A DNA stretch of 44,601 nt from an uncultured Acetobacteraceae bacterium (GTDB taxonomy: Bacteria; Pseudomonadota; Alphaproteobacteria; Acetobacterales; Acetobacteraceae): contig CALFNB010000365.1 of the NCBI GenBank assembly GCA_937902425.1, forward strand, positions 1 to 44,601, given 5' to 3'. Both the position numbers and the translations under genes were made by a program. Below the pieces are notes generated by a model. The model was not told where the DNA came from and ran no database searches. It saw nothing but the letters and a program-made list of their open reading frames with translations. This document shows, one piece after another, positions 36,112 through 43,980 of this stretch. How positions within the stretch are numbered: the first letter of the stretch is position 1; each line of letters begins with the position of its first letter.

Positions 36112-37074
36112 ATGGGATCACGGTATATGAACGGACCGACGGGCCATACCGTGCCGGAGACCGGATCGTCGCTGTGGACGCAGCGCACGCTGAAATCCCG
36201 TATTCCCTGTGTCGGAATCGCCGTGCACTCTGGCCGCCGCGTCAGCCTCACCCTGCTTCCGGCACCCGCCGATCACGGCATCGTCTTCCGCCGCACCGAT
36301 CTCGGCCGCGATATCCCGGCGACATACAATCGCGTGGTCGACACCAAACTTTGCACAACCATCGGCGAAGGCTCCGCGCGCGTTGGCACGATCGAGCACC
36401 TGATGGCGGCCCTCGCCGGCGCTGGGGTCGATAATGTGCTGGTTGAGGTCGATGGCCCGGAAGTCCCGATCATGGATGGCTCCGCCGCGCCCTTCTCCTT
36501 CCTGTTGGAGTGTGCGGGCATCGTCTCACTCGAGACGCCGCGCAAAGTGATCGAGATCGTCCGCCCCGTACGGGTCACCGACGGCAAGGCCATCGCCGAG
36601 TTGCGGCCCTTTGATGCAAGCGACGGTCGCATCGCGGTTCCCACCTTGAACCTTGAGGTATCGATCGATTTCGCCGAGGCGGCGATCGGCCGTCAGACCC
36701 GTACCCTGCGCCTGACGCCAGAGAACTTCCGTGAGGCCGTGGCGCCGGCGCGCACGTTCGCATTGGCCAGCGATATCGATCATCTACGGGAACTCGGTCT
36801 CGCCAAGGGCGGCAGCCTGGACAACGCCATCGTGGTGGACGGCGCGAGGGTCCTCAACCCAGGCGGCCTGCGCATGAAGGACGAGTTCGTCGTGCACAAA
36901 CTGCTCGACGCCGTGGGCGACCTCGCTTTGGCCGGGGCGGCGCTGCATGGCCGGTTTATCGCCCATCGCCCAGGCCACAGTCTGAACAACAAGCTTCTGA
37001 GGGCTTTGTTCGCACGACGGGACTCCTGGGCCGATATCACCCGCGCGTCGCCGGCTGAGGCCGTCGCGGCCTGA
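36112..37074 (+). CDS. lpxC: UDP-3-O-acyl-N-acetylglucosamine deacetylase
   Basis: A 320-residue zinc enzyme for the first committed step of lipid A synthesis. Motifs: CVGIAVHSGRRV near the N-terminus, TIEHLMAALAGAGVDNVLVEVDGPEVPIMDGS-type segment with zinc ligand His96, and VVHKLLDAVGDLAL with His262 and Asp266. AHRPGHSLNNKLL contains the C-terminal His. GGTGGA lies 6 bp before ATG 36112; the extra N-terminal 20 residues are hydrophilic and ATG 36127 is an alternative start. It is followed by bamD and recN, the conserved alphaproteobacterial order, but ftsZ is not upstream here. Confidence 0.95.
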   Translation: MGSRYMNGPTGHTVPETGSSLWTQRTLKSRIPCVGIAVHSGRRVSLTLLPAPADHGIVFRRTDLGRDIPATYNRVVDTKLCTTIGEGSARVGTIEHLMAALAGAGVDNVLVEVDGPEVPIMDGSAAPFSFLLECAGIVSLETPRKVIEIVRPVRVTDGKAIAELRPFDASDGRIAVPTLNLEVSIDFAEAAIGRQTRTLRLTPENFREAVAPARTFALASDIDHLRELGLAKGGSLDNAIVVDGARVLNPGGLRMKDEFVVHKLLDAVGDLALAGAALHGRFIAHRPGHSLNNKLLRALFARRDSWADITRASPAEAVAA

Positions 37075-37118
37075 AAGCGGCTCTTCGCGTCGCGCCAGGG
37101 CGTGATATAAGCGCCCCG

Positions 37119-37994
37119 ATGAGCCGCCCCATGAACCCCCGTCTGAGTCAGGGTTACCGACCCTTTCGCAACCTGTCGCTTCTTTTCTGCCTCGCCGCGC
37201 CGCTGCTCAGTGGCTGTGGCGACTCGGACAAGGATAAGGCCGCCGGCGGCCCGGCGCCCCCGGTCGAAGTGTTGTACAACAACGGTCTCGATGCGCTGAA
37301 CACGCGTCGCTATTCGGAAGCCAACGATCAGTTCAATTCGCTTGAGCAAAATTATCCCTTCTCATCCTGGGCGGTAAACTCCCAGGTCATGCAGGCTTAT
37401 TCGGAGTATCTGCAGAACAAATACTCCGACGCGATCGCGACTCTCGACCGATTTATCCAGTTGCATCCGGCGCATCGAGAAGTCGCCTACATCTATTATC
37501 TGCGCGCGCTTTGCTATTACGAGCAGATCGCCGACATTCAACGGGATCAGAAAGGCACTGAGCAGGCCATGGCCGCGCTGCAGGAGGTCGTGACCCGCTT
37601 CCCGAACAGTCCCTACGCCAACGACGCGCGCCTGAAGATCGATCTCTGCCGCGATCATTTGGCGGGGAAGGAGATGGAGATCGGCCGCTATTACCAGGGG
37701 CAGCACTTGTATCAGGCAGCGATCGGCCGCTTCCAGAAGGTGGTGGACGACTATCAGACCACCGCGCATGTGCCCGAAGCGCTGGCCCGAATCGTCGAAG
37801 TGTATCTGGCCCTGGGTCTGCGCGATCAGGCGAAGAAAGCGGCCGCTGTTCTAGGGTACAATGACCCCGGGAGCGTGTGGTATCAGTACGCGTATAACGA
37901 CCTTGCGGCGTCCGGCGTGGTCTCGGAGGGGTTGCCGGCCCCATCGAATGAGTCACGCGGATTCCTCGGCCGTGCGTGGCACGCGCTGTTCTGA
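37119..37994 (+). CDS. bamD: Outer membrane assembly lipoprotein BamD
   Basis: A 291-residue outer-membrane lipoprotein of the BAM complex, which inserts beta-barrel proteins. The signal ends in LLSGC with Cys33 as lipidation site. The mature part is a set of five TPR-like repeats: EVLYNNGLDALNTRRYSEANDQF, LEQNYPFSSWAVNSQVMQAY, YSDAIATLDRFIQLHP, AMAALQEVVTRFPNSPYANDAR and IGRYYQGQHLYQAAIGRFQKVVDDYQ-type segments. It lies 44 bp after lpxC and 21 bp before recN. ATG 37131 is a possible alternative start. Confidence 0.95.
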   Translation: MSRPMNPRLSQGYRPFRNLSLLFCLAAPLLSGCGDSDKDKAAGGPAPPVEVLYNNGLDALNTRRYSEANDQFNSLEQNYPFSSWAVNSQVMQAYSEYLQNKYSDAIATLDRFIQLHPAHREVAYIYYLRALCYYEQIADIQRDQKGTEQAMAALQEVVTRFPNSPYANDARLKIDLCRDHLAGKEMEIGRYYQGQHLYQAAIGRFQKVVDDYQTTAHVPEALARIVEVYLALGLRDQAKKAAAVLGYNDPGSVWYQYAYNDLAASGVVSEGLPAPSNESRGFLGRAWHALF

Positions 37995-38015
37995 TGTCCT
38001 GACCGGCGCCGCGAA

Positions 38016-39707
38016 ATGCTGACGGCGCTTTCCATCCGCGATGTGGTGCTGATCGATCGGCTGGACCTGTCCTTTGGTCCCGGATTGACCGTCCTGACCG
38101 GAGAAACCGGCGCGGGCAAGTCGATTTTGCTGGACAGTCTTGGCCTCGCGCTTGGCATGCGGGCCGAATCGGGCCTTGTCCGTGCCGGCTGCGACCAGGC
38201 CAGTGTCGCGGCCAGTTTCTCCTTGTCGGTTGATCATCCGGTGCATGCGCTTCTGACCGACCAGGGGTTGGAAGCGGAGGACGAGATCGTATTGCGACGG
38301 CTGCTGACGAAGGACGGTCGCTCCCGCGCCTTCGTTAACGATCAACCGGCCGGGGTCGCTTTGCTGCGCCGGATTGGCGCTCTGTTGGTCGAGGTACAGG
38401 GCCAGCACGACCAGATGGGGCTCGCCGATCCGGCCAGCCACACGACGCTGCTGGATATGTTTGGGGTGCCGGCCGACTGCCGGGATGCCGTGGCGGGGGC
38501 CTGGCGAGCGTGGCGACAGGCGGCGTATCGGCTGGATTCGGCGCGAGCCGCGATCGAGGCCGCACGCCGCGACGAAGAATGGTTGCGTCATGCGGTGGAT
38601 GAGCTTGCAACGCTGGCGCCTCAACCGAACGAGGAAGACCAGTTGGTCGCGGACCGCCAACGTTTGCAACAGAATGAACGGCAGGCCGAGGCCATCGCCG
38701 CGGCGATCGCGGAGCTGACTCCGCGTGACCGGCGCGGGGGGGCGGGCCCGGCGTCGGTTCTGCGATCAGCCTCGCGGCTTCTGCAGCGACTGGTGCCGGC
38801 GCATTTCGTGGACCAGACCAACCCGGCGCGGGAGGCGCTTGCCGCTCTTGAACGCGCGGAGGAGGCGCTGGCCGAGGCCGACATGATCCTGGGCCGTCTC
38901 GCCTCGGACGCGGATGCCGATCCGCGGCTGCTGGAACAAACGGAAGAGCGGCTGTTCGCTTTGCGAGCCGCCGCGCGCAAACACAGTGTCGCCGTGGCGG
39001 AACTGCCGGCGTTGCTGAGCACCCTCAGTGGACGGTTGACGCATCTGGAGTCGGGAGAGGCCGAACTGATCGAACTGGATCGCGCCGCCCGTGAAACCCG
39101 AAGCCACTACGTTGTGTCAGCCAAGAACCTGACTTCTGTCAGGCGCGAAGCTGCCGCTCGGCTGCGTGACGCGGTGATGGCCGAATTGCCGCCGTTGCGT
39201 TTGGACAAGGCGCGGTTCTTCGTCGAGGTGACGGAGACAGCGGAAACCGGTTGGGGCGCGGGCGGCGCCGATCAGGTCCGTTTCCTGATCGCGACAAATC
39301 CGGGACAGGAGCCCGGTCCTCTGGCCAAAATCGCCTCTGGCGGCGAGTTGTCTCGACTGATGCTGGCTCTGAAGGTTGTGCTTTCGGCGGGCTCGACCGT
39401 TCCGACATTGGTGTTCGATGAGGTCGACTCGGGGGTTGGCGGTGCCACGGCGGCCTCGGTGGGCGAGCGGTTGGCGCGAGTCGCCGAATCGGTACAGGTG
39501 TTGGTGGTGACCCACAGTCCCCAGGTGGCGGCGCGTGGAGCCGCGCATTTCCGGGTATCGAAGGCGGCCAAAGGCGCGCGGACGGCGACGACCGTGGAAC
39601 CACTGACCAGGCGAGATCGGCGCGAGGAAATTGCACGGATGCTGGCGGGGGAAACGATTACCGCGGCGGCACGCGCGGCAGCCCAGGATTTGCTGGGCGC
39701 GGACTGA
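38016..39707 (+). CDS. recN: DNA repair protein RecN
   Basis: A 563-residue SMC-like ATPase for double-strand break repair. Walker A is GETGAGKSI (residues 29-37), the signature is ASGGELSRLMLALK (about 436-450), and Walker B is TLVFDEVDSGVGG (about 463-475), followed by VLVVTHSPQVAARG. The central part is a coiled-coil arm rich in Ala, Glu and Arg. Length is normal. It ends the lpxC-bamD-recN run. ligA, commonly next in alphaproteobacteria, is replaced by insertion-sequence debris. Confidence 0.95.
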   Translation: MLTALSIRDVVLIDRLDLSFGPGLTVLTGETGAGKSILLDSLGLALGMRAESGLVRAGCDQASVAASFSLSVDHPVHALLTDQGLEAEDEIVLRRLLTKDGRSRAFVNDQPAGVALLRRIGALLVEVQGQHDQMGLADPASHTTLLDMFGVPADCRDAVAGAWRAWRQAAYRLDSARAAIEAARRDEEWLRHAVDELATLAPQPNEEDQLVADRQRLQQNERQAEAIAAAIAELTPRDRRGGAGPASVLRSASRLLQRLVPAHFVDQTNPAREALAALERAEEALAEADMILGRLASDADADPRLLEQTEERLFALRAAARKHSVAVAELPALLSTLSGRLTHLESGEAELIELDRAARETRSHYVVSAKNLTSVRREAAARLRDAVMAELPPLRLDKARFFVEVTETAETGWGAGGADQVRFLIATNPGQEPGPLAKIASGGELSRLMLALKVVLSAGSTVPTLVFDEVDSGVGGATAASVGERLARVAESVQVLVVTHSPQVAARGAAHFRVSKAAKGARTATTVEPLTRRDRREEIARMLAGETITAAARAAAQDLLGAD

Positions 39708-39860
39708 GCGTCGCGTGCGGCGACCGATACGCAGCTCACCGTCGCACATGATGATTTGGGTGATCGCGCGCGGACCTGAAACGGAAATCCTCTTGTTGGC
39801 GATGAGCCGGTCCGGCCGTGAAGTTCCCCGCTGAGGGCCAGCCTGATCCGGAACCCCTAG

Positions 39861-40925
39861 CCCGCATTTCTCACCGGACTTCACCCGACCGTCCGCGCGG
39901 TTCCTTTTGAGAAGGTTGGATGGTGCGCGGGTGAGCTGATCCATTGGGAATGGCGGTTCTGACGGTTTCCGCGCGAGCGCTGTGGCCCGCGGCTATGTCG
40001 GCGGGAGCGGCGCGGTGATGTGGCGGCTCGCGGTGTCTGGTTCGCGCGGGCTCAGACCGACGCCTCTCGTAGTCGAAGATGCGCGGTGGCGAACGCCGCG
40101 CGCCATGGAAAGGCGGAAGCCATCGCCACACGCACGCGCCGGACGCTGACGGTGACCAGGGCGCCGATTTTCAGAAGCGCGGTGCGGATCGTGCCACATG
40201 TCGCCCTGGCGAACCGCGTGTCATCGAGCCCGATCCGGCGCAGCCCGTGCATCAGCACGTAGGCGAAGGACGTCAACCAAAGACGGAGCTGATTGGCCCG
40301 CATCGTCGTGGCCGAGGTGCGATCGGCGAACAGATCGAGCTGGCATTCCTTGATGCGGTTCTCCATATCACCCCGGGCACAGTAAACCCGCTCATACGGC
40401 CAGCGTGCCTTCACCTCGGACTTTTTCAGCGAGGTGACGATGAAGCGAGGATTGGCCTCGCCTCTCGTCCATTCCGCCTTGGCGATGACCCGGCGTTCGC
40501 GGCTCCAGCTTTCACGCGTCGACCAGCGGAAGTCACGGAAGCGGCGGGCGGGGTCGTGGCGCAATGTGTCGTGGTCGCACAGGTCTTCGTAGCCCAGCGC
40601 GATGCCGGTGATGCGTTGCATCAACAGGGTTTCCACCGGGTGCGCGATCAGAGCCTCGTTCCTCGCGTCGGTGAAGCAGGCCGCCAGTCGGCGGGTCAGA
40701 TTGAGCGCCCGATCCGTCTGGCCCAACAACAAGGCTCCGGGATCGCTGGTGATCCGACCGCCACCGAAGTCGGCGACCACGGCACGGGTCTCCACGCGTG
40801 GAAATTCAAACAGGTCCGGGATACACTCCGTGGGCATCGGGCATTCCCCCGCGTGACTGATATGTCGCAGAAGAACTTTCGCTCATTCGGAGGCCCGATG
40901 CACCTGATTCGGTGAGAAATGCGGG
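39861..40925 (-). mobile_element. IS1380-family element, internally deleted, with matching terminal repeats
   Basis: CCCGCATTTCTCACCG at 39861-39876 is the exact reverse complement of CGGTGAGAAATGCGGG at 40910-40925, and the enclosed 1065 bp contains an IS1380-type transposase pseudogene. Complete IS1380 elements are about 1.6-1.7 kb, so roughly 500-600 bp are missing. The four bases outside each end (ctag and ttaa) do not match, so no target duplication is preserved. The right end abuts an IS5-type remnant directly. Confidence 0.82.
40052..40837 (-). pseudogene. IS1380-family transposase with internal deletion
   Basis: 261 residues remain open. The N-terminal part (RAVVADFGGGRITSDPGALLLGQTDRALNLTRRLAACF, then EDLCDHDTLRHDP) and the C-terminal part (FRDFRWSTRESWSRERRVIAKAEW, CARGDMENRIKECQLDLFADRTS, TMRANQLRLWLTSFAYVLMHGL) fit IS1380 transposases. 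These normally run about 440-470 residues. The break falls at RHDPARRFRDF, where the central catalytic region with the first acidic residues is missing. It cannot be active by itself. Confidence 0.85.
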
Positions 40926-41350
40926 TTAAGACCGACCTCGAGTGCAATCCGCTCGATTTCCACCTGACCGGTGGCGAGGTGAGCGACACGACGCAATTCG
41001 AAACCTCCCTTGATCCCGGTCCTGACATCACGCCGCGTGTCGTGATGACCGACAAGGGATACGACAGCCGGCCAAGCGCGCGGCAGCCCGGACGCGAGGA
41101 TCACACCAATCATCCCGAGGAAGGGAAACTCAAAGGAGCGGGGGCGCTTCTTTCCGAAGAAGCTCTACAAGCTCCGGGCACGGATCAAGCAGACGATGGG
41201 CAAACTCAAACGCTTCAAGCGCATCGCCCTTCGATGCGAAAAAACCGCCATCTCCTTCTGCGCTCTCGCCAGCTTCGCCTGCGGCCTGATGCTTATCAAA
41301 TCCGTCCACAGGGCCTACAACGCCGAGTGTTGCCAATTGCGCCCTCCTGA
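40926..41350 (+). pseudogene. IS5-type transposase remnant, frameshifted
   Basis: Two pieces of a transposase of the IS5/IS427 kind are visible in different frames. The first is about 40926-41070 (NPLDFHLTGGEVSDTTQFE and PRVVMTDKGYDS, the latter carrying a catalytic Asp). The second is about 41148-41320 (FFPKKLYKLRARIKQTMGKL, KRFKRIALRCEKTAISF and CALASFACGLMLIKSVH, with the usual C-terminal signature). At least one frameshift and loss of the N-terminal half have occurred. The truncated left side coincides with the IS1380 end, so the IS1380 insertion or later recombination removed it. Confidence 0.78.
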
Positions 41351-41443
41351 ACCAAGATGCGGGGCCAGAGGCGACGTTCATCTGGAAAATGTCAGCCATT
41401 GGAGGAGACAGTCGTCCACATCGCGAAGCCGGGGAAGAAATGC

Positions 41444-42388
41444 ATGACGTTTGTAGCAGTGACCGCCTCTTTGTTGGAATCCGGTGTACTGACGAATCAC
41501 GTGGATTTCGCACTGCCGTTCAGATCGGCGAGAGCGATCAAGGATCCCGAGGTGTTGCACTTCCTCGACGAGGTCGGTCGAGGCAGCAATTTGAGTCTCT
41601 ATGCCGATGGCGACGAGAGTAGAATTAAATTTTTGAGCGATTTTCCAGCCTGGCTCTGTTCTTCATCGGTGAATAAACTGATAAACATTGATATGTTTCG
41701 ATTCTCCTCCTTCACGCATGGTACGATTCAGGCATTCGATGCTTTCTATTCGAGCAATCGGAAGCGCCGTTTCCGTTGCTTCAAGGGCGAATTTATGTAT
41801 CACGTCGCATGCTGGCGCGTCGGCTACGACTTCGCCTTCATCGAAGACGCTCCCGTCCAGCGGGGAGACGCGATAGTAATCTCGCTGCCTTTTTCCGACT
41901 CCGGGGGAAGGCATCCGTTGATGGATGAAGTTATCGCCGTCTGTAACAGGCTAGAGGTTCCCGTTCTGGTCGATTGCGCCTACATGAATATCAGTAAGGG
42001 CGTCGAATTCGACTTCAACCAGCCTTGCATTGATGTCGTCGCTTTCAGCCTCAGCAAGACATTTTACGGGCTGGCCAAGATGCGAATTGGCGTCCGATTG
42101 AGCAAGAATTTTACCGACGACTTTGTCCACGTCTTCAATACCGCTGGGATGGTGAACCAGTTTTCCTGCGCCCTTGGGTCGGCCTTCATCGAAAAGTTCG
42201 ACGTCGATTTCAACGTTACGAAGTATCGCCAACGTCAGATCGATGTGTGCCGCCAGTTGAATGTCGAACCCAGCGACTGCGTCATATTCGGCCTTGGAGG
42301 CGATGATTGGGCCGCTTACAATCGTGGTGGCGCATACAATCGGATTTGCGTGAATAGTATTCTCGAACAGGAGGGAAGCCATGAGTGA
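41444..42388 (+). CDS. PLP-dependent aminotransferase-like protein (fold type I)
   Basis: A 314-residue protein with aminotransferase class I/II features. The PLP lysine is Lys195 in VVAFSLSKTFYGLAKMRIGV; the R-x-G that follows (Arg204) is the usual phosphate ligand. VPVLVDCAYMNIS gives Asp167 and Tyr170, which contact the ring. GDAIVISLPFSDSGGRHPLMDEVIAVC resembles the N-P-x-x-P-x-G region but is altered, and NRICVNS near the end fits the carboxylate-binding Arg. It is shorter than typical members (about 380-400), chiefly at the N-terminus. GGGGAAG precedes ATG 41444. The last 8 bp overlap the oxygenase gene. Base composition is clearly more AT-rich than the chromosome around it, and insertion-sequence remnants lie on both sides, which suggests transfer. 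Substrate unknown. Confidence 0.72.
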   Translation: MTFVAVTASLLESGVLTNHVDFALPFRSARAIKDPEVLHFLDEVGRGSNLSLYADGDESRIKFLSDFPAWLCSSSVNKLINIDMFRFSSFTHGTIQAFDAFYSSNRKRRFRCFKGEFMYHVACWRVGYDFAFIEDAPVQRGDAIVISLPFSDSGGRHPLMDEVIAVCNRLEVPVLVDCAYMNISKGVEFDFNQPCIDVVAFSLSKTFYGLAKMRIGVRLSKNFTDDFVHVFNTAGMVNQFSCALGSAFIEKFDVDFNVTKYRQRQIDVCRQLNVEPSDCVIFGLGGDDWAAYNRGGAYNRICVNSILEQEGSHE

Positions 42389-43052
42389 CGCAGCCTGTGT
42401 CCCGCATTCTCGGGCTTTGGACCGAATTGTCCGAGAAGAAGAGGGATATTGGCATTTCGATCCTGGTAGGACCGGCCAGGACTACATCACGATCGGAAAT
42501 ATCCGGGATCAGGTTGGTACCCATTGGATGGATGTCGTGCGGTTCGCCCGTGAGATGGACCAGACAATAAAAAGCACGTCAGTGTTCGATTTTTCTCCTG
42601 ACAGCGATCACGAAATTATAAGGACCGCTTCACAGATCAGGGAGATGGGATACGATGACATCAGTACATCCCATCACAAGACGTATTCAGATTCTTGTCC
42701 TGATATATTTGATCCGATATTTCGTATTTTCCGAATAAAAAGTCCGATGGGAAGTATAATACATCAGAAGCCCGGGAAGGTTCTACCATGGCACTATGAT
42801 AGTTGCGCTTTTTACGCGAAAAAATTTAATGTGCCGGATCGCTCCAAGATTTCCCGCTTCCTCATTTTCCTGGAGGATTGGAGTTGGGGCCATTACGTCC
42901 TGATCGGGAATTCCGTAGTGCATCAGTGGAAGGCGGCCGACACGGTCACGTGGCCTTACCGTATGCGACATCTCACAGCGAACGCAGGATTGACGCCGAA
43001 ATTGACGATGCAGATCACTGGCCTGGCTCGGCTTCCCGCGAGCATCGGTTGA
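42381..43052 (+). CDS. Fe(II)/2-oxoglutarate-dependent oxygenase-like protein
   Basis: A 223-residue protein. KPGKVLPWHYDSCAFY gives a HxD iron motif (His138, Asp140). SRFLIFLEDWSWGHYVLIGN followed by VVHQWKAADTVTW and RMRHLTANAGLTPKLTMQITG matches the C-terminal half of small oxygenases of the kind seen in phages and marine bacteria (pattern FLxDWxxG, WxxGD, HxxxNxG, LQITG). His197 would be the distal iron ligand. The expected 2-oxoglutarate Arg is Lys207 here. ATG 42381 overlaps the aminotransferase-like gene by 8 bp with GGAGGGA upstream, so translation is coupled. The sequence is AT-rich with rare-looking codons. Activity and substrate are inferred only; hydroxylation of an amino acid or keto acid handled by the partner is a reasonable guess. 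Confidence 0.65.
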   Translation: MSDAACVPHSRALDRIVREEEGYWHFDPGRTGQDYITIGNIRDQVGTHWMDVVRFAREMDQTIKSTSVFDFSPDSDHEIIRTASQIREMGYDDISTSHHKTYSDSCPDIFDPIFRIFRIKSPMGSIIHQKPGKVLPWHYDSCAFYAKKFNVPDRSKISRFLIFLEDWSWGHYVLIGNSVVHQWKAADTVTWPYRMRHLTANAGLTPKLTMQITGLARLPASIG

Positions 43053-43090
43053 CTGAGGTGCCTGTGGTTTGTGACTGAATGGGACTCGCA

Positions 43091-43362
43091 GCGGTGGTCG
43101 CTGAAGCAGGTAGCAAATCGTGCCACCAACCCGATCGCTCGGTCTCTCGCTCCCAGCAGTAACCCGCCGGCATCCGACGTGATCGTGCCGCCATCGAATG
43201 CCGCCACCACCGCGCGGCTCTGTACGGGTGCAAATTCGAACAGCGTCGGGTTACCCTCTTTCGGCATCGGGGAACGCCTCCGCTTCAGCAAAAGTCCTTC
43301 CTGCAGAAGAACTTTCGCCAATTCAGAGCCCCGATGCACCTACCCAGTGTGAGATATACGGG
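43091..43362 (-). mobile_element. Truncated IS1380-family element, N-terminal end only
   Basis: The minus strand from 43267 to about 43091 encodes the first 59 residues of an IS1380 transposase (MPKEGNPTLFEFAPVQSRAV, then FDGGTITSDAGGLLLGARDR and VARFATCFSDHR), after which the frame leaves the family. The outer end, GTGTGAGATATACGGG to 43362, resembles the right end of the copy at 40925 (GTGAGAAATGCGGG) but differs at several bases, so this is a different element. It ends exactly beside the lysE-family stop codon (43363-43365). Confidence 0.75.
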
Positions 43363-43980
43363 CTAGCCGCGGGCTGAGGCGATCGCCTGTAGGCCAAAGC
43401 CCAGAAAGATCACGCCGGACGCGCGCGTGACCCATAACGCATGCCGGCGATACCATCGGCGTACCAGGCCGGCGCCGATGATTGTGACCAGAATGATGTC
43501 GGCAGCGACGAATCCCGCGCAGGCTGCCGCGAGCAGGCGTGGCAACGATGTCCAGTCCAACTCCCTCGCGTGCCCGGCCAGCAGCGCGGTGAACATTGCC
43601 ACCGCGACCGGATACGCCTTCGGGTTCAACATCCCGAAGGCAAGCCCTCGCCGGAACGGATCGCGCGGCGCGAATGTCGTCGATCCGTCGTCGCGCCGCT
43701 TTGTCGTCACCGCGCGATAACCCAACCAGCAAAGATACGCGCCGCACACCAGATCGAGCACACTGAAGATCGTCGTGCCAATCGTTTTGGCCCCGATGAT
43801 CGCGACCAGGGCGAGGGTCGCCCAGCATACGTCACCCGCGAAATGGCCGGCGAGGAACCACGCGCCGGCGCGCCGCCCACTGCCGGCACCAATCCCAAGC
43901 AGCGCGAGGAACGCCGGACCCGGTGCCAACGTGTAGGCACCGCCCGCGACGGCGGACGCGAGCAGCAGGGCCGGCGTCAA
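43363..43980 (-). CDS. LysE/RhtB-family amino-acid exporter
   Basis: A 205-residue inner-membrane protein with about six hydrophobic segments. AGGAYTLAPGPAFLALLGIGAGSGRRAGAWFLAGH at the N-terminus contains the family's xPGP motif. FRRGLAFGMLNPKAYPVAVAMF is the conserved central NPK region. It probably exports amino acids or related metabolites; the substrate is not predictable. Its start overlaps the stop of the upstream metallo-hydrolase gene by 4 bp. The stop lies exactly next to the end of the truncated IS1380 copy, yet the length is normal for the family. Confidence 0.88.
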   Translation of the reverse strand: MTPALLLASAVAGGAYTLAPGPAFLALLGIGAGSGRRAGAWFLAGHFAGDVCWATLALVAIIGAKTIGTTIFSVLDLVCGAYLCWLGYRAVTTKRRDDGSTTFAPRDPFRRGLAFGMLNPKAYPVAVAMFTALLAGHARELDWTSLPRLLAAACAGFVAADIILVTIIGAGLVRRWYRRHALWVTRASGVIFLGFGLQAIASARG

